Source: Phoebastria nigripes (lineage: Eukaryota > Chordata > Aves > Procellariiformes > Diomedeidae). From it: a DNA stretch of 64,000 bases. The notes beneath the pieces were generated by a model. That model was not told the origin of the DNA. It was given only the letters and a program-made list of their open reading frames with translations, and searched no databases. A program made the position numbers and the translations under genes. Shown piece after piece: positions 59,701 through 64,000 of the stretch. The stretch is from positions 186,001-250,000 of the forward strand of contig JAYKAV010002519.1 in NCBI GenBank assembly GCA_035582835.1. Reading direction: 5' to 3'. How positions within the stretch are numbered: position 1 is the stretch's first letter; each line of letters opens with the position of its first letter.

Positions 59701-62700
59701 ATATACTACAATACTCTGTACTTTTAGAAGAGACTATAGAAGGCAGAGAGCTAAGTANTATTTGAGCTTGTATTTTGCTAATTTCTAAAAGGCACATTTA
59801 CAAAACAGTGGTTGCTCCTAAATTCTGCATCAATATGCAAGGAGCTTTGCCTAAGATCTATATTATATTCTGCTATTTGAAACATAACATCTCAAGCTAA
59901 ATTTAGTTATGATTAAGTCAACATCATCACTATAATAATCCTGGAAGGATATAAGGCTAAGGTACCACTGGTAGAAGTCTTGCACTGAGCTTCAATCTTT
60001 TCCTTTTAGGTCATGTTTTGCTGTGCTGAAGTCAAAATATTTTTCTAAGGGAACTGTTCTTGTTGACTAAAAGACCAGAATTAGAAAAGATTTCCATCAA
60101 AAAACTTACATTTCCAAAAAGACAGATTGTAAGGCTTTTTTCCACCAAGAAAATTTGTACTTAAGGAATGTTTGGTTTTGCATAAAATAGTTTTTTTATA
60201 GAAAAGATAATAGATACAATAAAAATGAAATTTTCAGCAAATCAGTGGTTTGGGGTTTGTTTGTTTGTTCTGTTTTGTTTTGTTTTTTATTATAGACTGT
60301 GTTACTTGTTGATTAGCCAAGAAAAATTTAAGGGTTCAAGGAAAAAAATATTCTCCAGTAAAAGCAATTGAAGAAAATTTGTAGCAAAAACTTTGTAATT
60401 TTTGGCACAGAAAAACCCTGAGAAGATCAATAAGTAATGCAAGAGGGTTTTGCTTCGTTATAGAATTCAACATTCCAGTACAAAGAAATAATTTATTTAA
60501 TTATTGTTGCTCTTCAGGTAGATATATTAAAATTCGTCTTCTACTCCCCATGTCTGCTGTAGCAAAACGGAATCTTGCAAGAAGACAGAGGCAGTACTTT
60601 ATTCCTTTTTATTATTAGTTATCATTCGCAGCAAACACTGGAAGACACCAAATATGCAATATGCTGGCTAATTGTCACTTAGTGGGGACACACAGCTAAC
60701 TATATCAACTAAAACATTAACTTCACATTAAATCACCATCTATATTGCATTAAAAATTTGTAAGTTTCCATGTCTGAGAACAGGCAATGAAGAAATTGCA
60801 CATATTGAATTTAAAAGGAGACTGCAGTGTTTTGTTAAATGTGATGCCAACCAATAGCATGCCATAAGCAAAAAGCTCTGTATGGCTTTATTTCCATCTG
60901 GAAGTCATGGCACAGCACAAAACCATAATCTACATGACTAAATTATCTCTTTCCAGGCAGCCTGTTATATCACAGCTGTCTCCTGATCTGGGCTCCTGTC
61001 TTACAGTAAACATAAGATGTGACTATTTTAAATATGTTTCATAATCACGGCAAAGCCTTGGATTTACATTTCTTNCACCCTACAGGATAGAACTGATTAA
61101 TTTTTGTAAGAACAACACCAGGTTTTCAATCCAATCTCCCAAAAATGTTTGGGGGGTTGGTTTGGGTTTTTTTAATCTGAAATCTGTTTCTGGCATATGC
61201 TTATAAAAGTCATGCTGGTCAGTTTTCTATTTTGTACTGCAGAGGTATCCAAAGCTCTTTCATTGCCATCAGGAATGAAATGTAATACAGATACAAGTAT
61301 TACATCACATACTGTAAATTCTGGTCTATCTATGAACATCTATGTTGTTTATAAATAAGTAACCATCACCTTGAACCCCAGATTTACTGTGTCCCTACCG
61401 TGAACTCTAGCTGCTTTAGGAATTTCAAATTAGCATTATTTTGAGGATCCAAAAGTACATATAATCAATACTGTTTAACGACCTTCCCGACAAAGAGCGT
61501 GACATTGACTGTCTCTCAATATGAATCTTTTCCCTCTCTCACTCTTCAGTACAAGAGATGATTTCATGGACTGCAGCTACCTCACTCAGATGTCACAGAC
61601 AACTTCATCCATATGATGCCCCTATCCACTTTCAGCTGTGTTCATCTCTGAAGAAGGCAATAAGGTCTGTTGCCAAAGACCTGTCATACCACAGGCGATA
61701 CTAACTGCATCCTGTTTTTTACACAGTGGAATATCAGCTCATGGACCTCTGCTAATCATAACTTTTCATTCATAGAAATGTAGAAACTAATAATAGGTGA
61801 CGAATAGTAACAGGAAGAGTTTTCTCCCCTTTTTAGAGCAGGTATCTCACAAGGACACAATGTTGTCTTAATTGTAGTCTTATGACAGTAGGTGATCATT
61901 CAAAGGGTCAAAACTATGAGGACATAAAGCAGTTTTGCAACCCCAGTTATAATACAGAATTCCACACTAATTTAATCTAGATGCTCACTGTAATTCTACC
62001 CTAATTTGCTAAATTGCTTGCTAACTTCAATAATCTTTTGCAATCAGAAATCTTTTACAACAGATGTAATTTCAACAGTGTACTTCATCTTGTTGTTGGA
62101 GGGCATTCAAGAATTTTTTTTTCAAGCCACAGAGCTATGATACTTTTCAAAACTGTAATCATATCATTTGATATGGCACAGCATAAAATCAATAAAGTAA
62201 TATAAAATAAGATAAATGAGTTATCTTTCTTGGGAATCTTTTGGCTTAACATATGACAAGCTTTGTGCAAAAAAGTGACTAGCTGATGAAAATCTCTCTT
62301 GAGCATGAGCAAATTGGATTATCAATTAGCCGTATGTCTTCAAAAATCTCCTTTTCTTAAGCCTCCTTCGGTTCCACTCTCATTTGTCAAGTGCCAGTGA
62401 AAAATGTCTGTGATACGCAGCAAAGCCTTGCTTGCAGACTGCCATTTTCTTCTTGAAAACTAAAGCTTGGTAAGCTTCACTAAACCTGTCTAGTAAAATC
62501 CCTTGCAGCAAAAACAAAGCATGAAGAATTTCTTAAAATTAATTATTTCAGTGATTTAAGCTAATATTAAAGTCAAGCTGAAAAATTGTCAGGCCACTCT
62601 AAGGTCCCAGGGCAAATCCCCATGCTTAGGCAGTAACGAACTGGGACCACAGAACATAATCATAGACCTGGGACCTACAGGTTTGGGGTTGGGTTTTTTT

Positions 62701-63659
62701 TTCTCTTTCTTTCAGCTTCTACTAATACCCAGAAGCAACCTATCCTCTATTCACCTAGCGATGGACTGGGACTGTTGTTTCTTGTTTTCCTCAGTCCTTC
62801 TGTATGTATATCAGAAAAACTGGTATGTCTCAACAGCAAAAATTATAGTAGCTTTGGTATGGGCAAAATTTAATTTTGTATGTCTGAGTTAATAGAAAAG
62901 CTTTGACTTAACGATTGTCCTGAATCTGGGCCTTACCATACTGTCTGGGAATTTAGACTGATTTTTTTTTTTTTCTCAGTGATATTTTTAAGGTATAAAA
63001 GCACTGAAAAACACAGTGTTTGCAGTACATAATGCTAATCTGCTTTCTTTAAATTTTCTACAGACAGCAAATGTGTCATCACAATAAGACCATATCCATA
63101 TGCTCCCTGGAAAAGAAGAAGGCAGAATTAGAAAATGATTAATATTGCTATTAACCAAATCCTTTGGCTCCCACACAAGGAACAATTTTAATTCCCCATA
63201 TATTTATTGACATGAATTTTCTCTGGTTTTTTCCAACTTGCTTTTCATAGTGAATTTAATGGCACACCAAGGCTTGTAAAGCAAAGGCAGACTACTGGAG
63301 AAATGGCCATAAACCTGTTACAACTTCATCACACTTCAATGGCATGCTATTTTTAATTTTAACTTCATGGCTTCTTGTGCCTTCTGGATATTTGTATCTC
63401 CAAGACTACAGTTACCTCTTCATCTCATAAGCAATTGGAATAACAGCTGATCTCAGCTCTGCATATGTTGTTTTATTTTAAGCACAGTTTAGTATCCATA
63501 AAATATGTCAGGTTAACAGCACTAGAAATAGAAGCNTTGTGTTTGTCCCCAAAACAGCAATATCACAGAGGGTGATGACAAAGGCTTCCTTACAAGTTGT
63601 CCAGCNAGTGCTTCTCTGCACTGCTCTGCCTGGACCATAGGTACAAGAATTGAAAAGCT
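59701..63659. other. No gene recognised
   Basis: About 4 kb of AT-rich DNA with a T/G-rich tract at 60249-60292. A strong acceptor-like tract (TTCTCTTTCTTTCAG, ending about 62715) precedes about 100 open bases, but no conserved protein is apparent. Confidence 0.5.
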
Positions 63660-64000
63660 TGCAAATCCCATTCTCTGTCATGGTGAAAAATTATGTTCTA
63701 TACTCCTTTTCATAAATCAGTCAAATTCCATCTAAGAGCTAATGAAATCTTTTACTGCTCCTCCTACTGGAACATTGTTCCACAACCTCAGTGCTATAAA
63801 GGCTAGAGTATTTCCAGCCTGAATCTATTTCACTCCAGTGCCCAGGTGCTCTTGTACCAGTGTAACATTTTCACTTCAGCCATTTTTCCTCGTTCTGCGG
63901 TTTAGCCCAGAAAGCTATTCAGAGACAGAGGTCATATTCTCTCTCAGCCTTTCTTTTGCTCTTCTGAATAAACCAAACTCTTCAAGACACNTCTTAAGAG
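63660..64000 (-). mobile_element. Probable ancient CR1/L3-like LINE relic at window edge
   Basis: In antisense the order CACTTCAGCCATTTTTCCTCG, CTCTCTCAGCCTTTCTTTTG and CTCTTCTGAATAAACCAAACTC resembles the 3' coding part of old CR1/L3 elements, before the 'LLERVQRR' region. The relic would continue beyond 64000. Divergence is high, so the call is tentative. Confidence 0.4.

Noticed and set aside
62700..62810. Splice-like acceptor followed by an open stretch and GTATGT
   Set aside because: Pyrimidine tracts are common here. The translated segment is hydrophobic and matches no family I know.
1..64000. CRISPR array, operon, phage, defence locus or other new system
   Set aside because: No spaced direct repeats, no closely packed genes and no ribosome-binding pattern. 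The sequence is a vertebrate chromosome dominated by retroelement remains.

Overview
This is vertebrate nuclear DNA, almost certainly from a bird and probably from Neoaves. It contains a chicken-repeat-1 (CR1) LINE with the CR1-type 3' end (short ATTCTATG-like repeats, no poly-A tail). It also contains solo LTRs of two families whose terminal sequences are familiar from bird genomes, and a background of very old CR1/L3-like LINE relics. Scattered single n bases and one 130-base n run point to a draft assembly.

I recognise no host protein-coding gene, tRNA, rRNA, CRISPR array or operon. Most open frames are chance frames in AT-rich DNA. The longest lie inside transposable elements: the CR1 reverse transcriptase on the minus strand and frames inside the LTRs. 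The window is best read as intergenic or large-intron sequence.

Layout: 1-2308 is unremarkable. 2309-3855 is a 5'-truncated CR1 on the minus strand with one frameshift in its reverse transcriptase. About 4330-4690 is an old CR1/L3 relic. 4690-13380 is mostly featureless. 13471-13502 is a (GGGCA)n tract, followed by an old repeat with two tRNA-like segments (13505-14030). About 24730-25345 is another old LINE relic. 28157-28731 is a solo LTR (family B, plus strand, 5-bp target duplication) carrying the n run. 32090-32165 is a LINE relic in the opposite orientation, beside an unclassified GC-richer block (32210-32960). 38.9-41.0 kb holds two copies of an old palindromic repeat, a LINE relic and a GC-rich patch. 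42257-43384 is a solo LTR (family A, minus). 43855-44112 is a LINE relic. 46142-46714 is a second family-B solo LTR (plus). 52434-53535 is a second family-A solo LTR (plus). 58640-59700 is a long decayed LINE reverse-transcriptase region, and the right edge holds one more probable LINE relic.

The four LTRs are separate insertions. Each has its own exact 5-bp target-site duplication (AGAGT, ATTGC, GATGC, GTTAC), and the two family-A copies are inverted to each other, so they are not the ends of one provirus. The LTRs carry visible promoter and polyadenylation motifs, including a perfect CRE (TGACGTCA) upstream of a TATA box in family B. The two families share a 17-base block in the region downstream of the polyadenylation signal. 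I found no convincing new biological system. The items most worth checking are the LTR architecture, the unclassified block at 32.2-33.0 kb, and a few possible exon-like segments.
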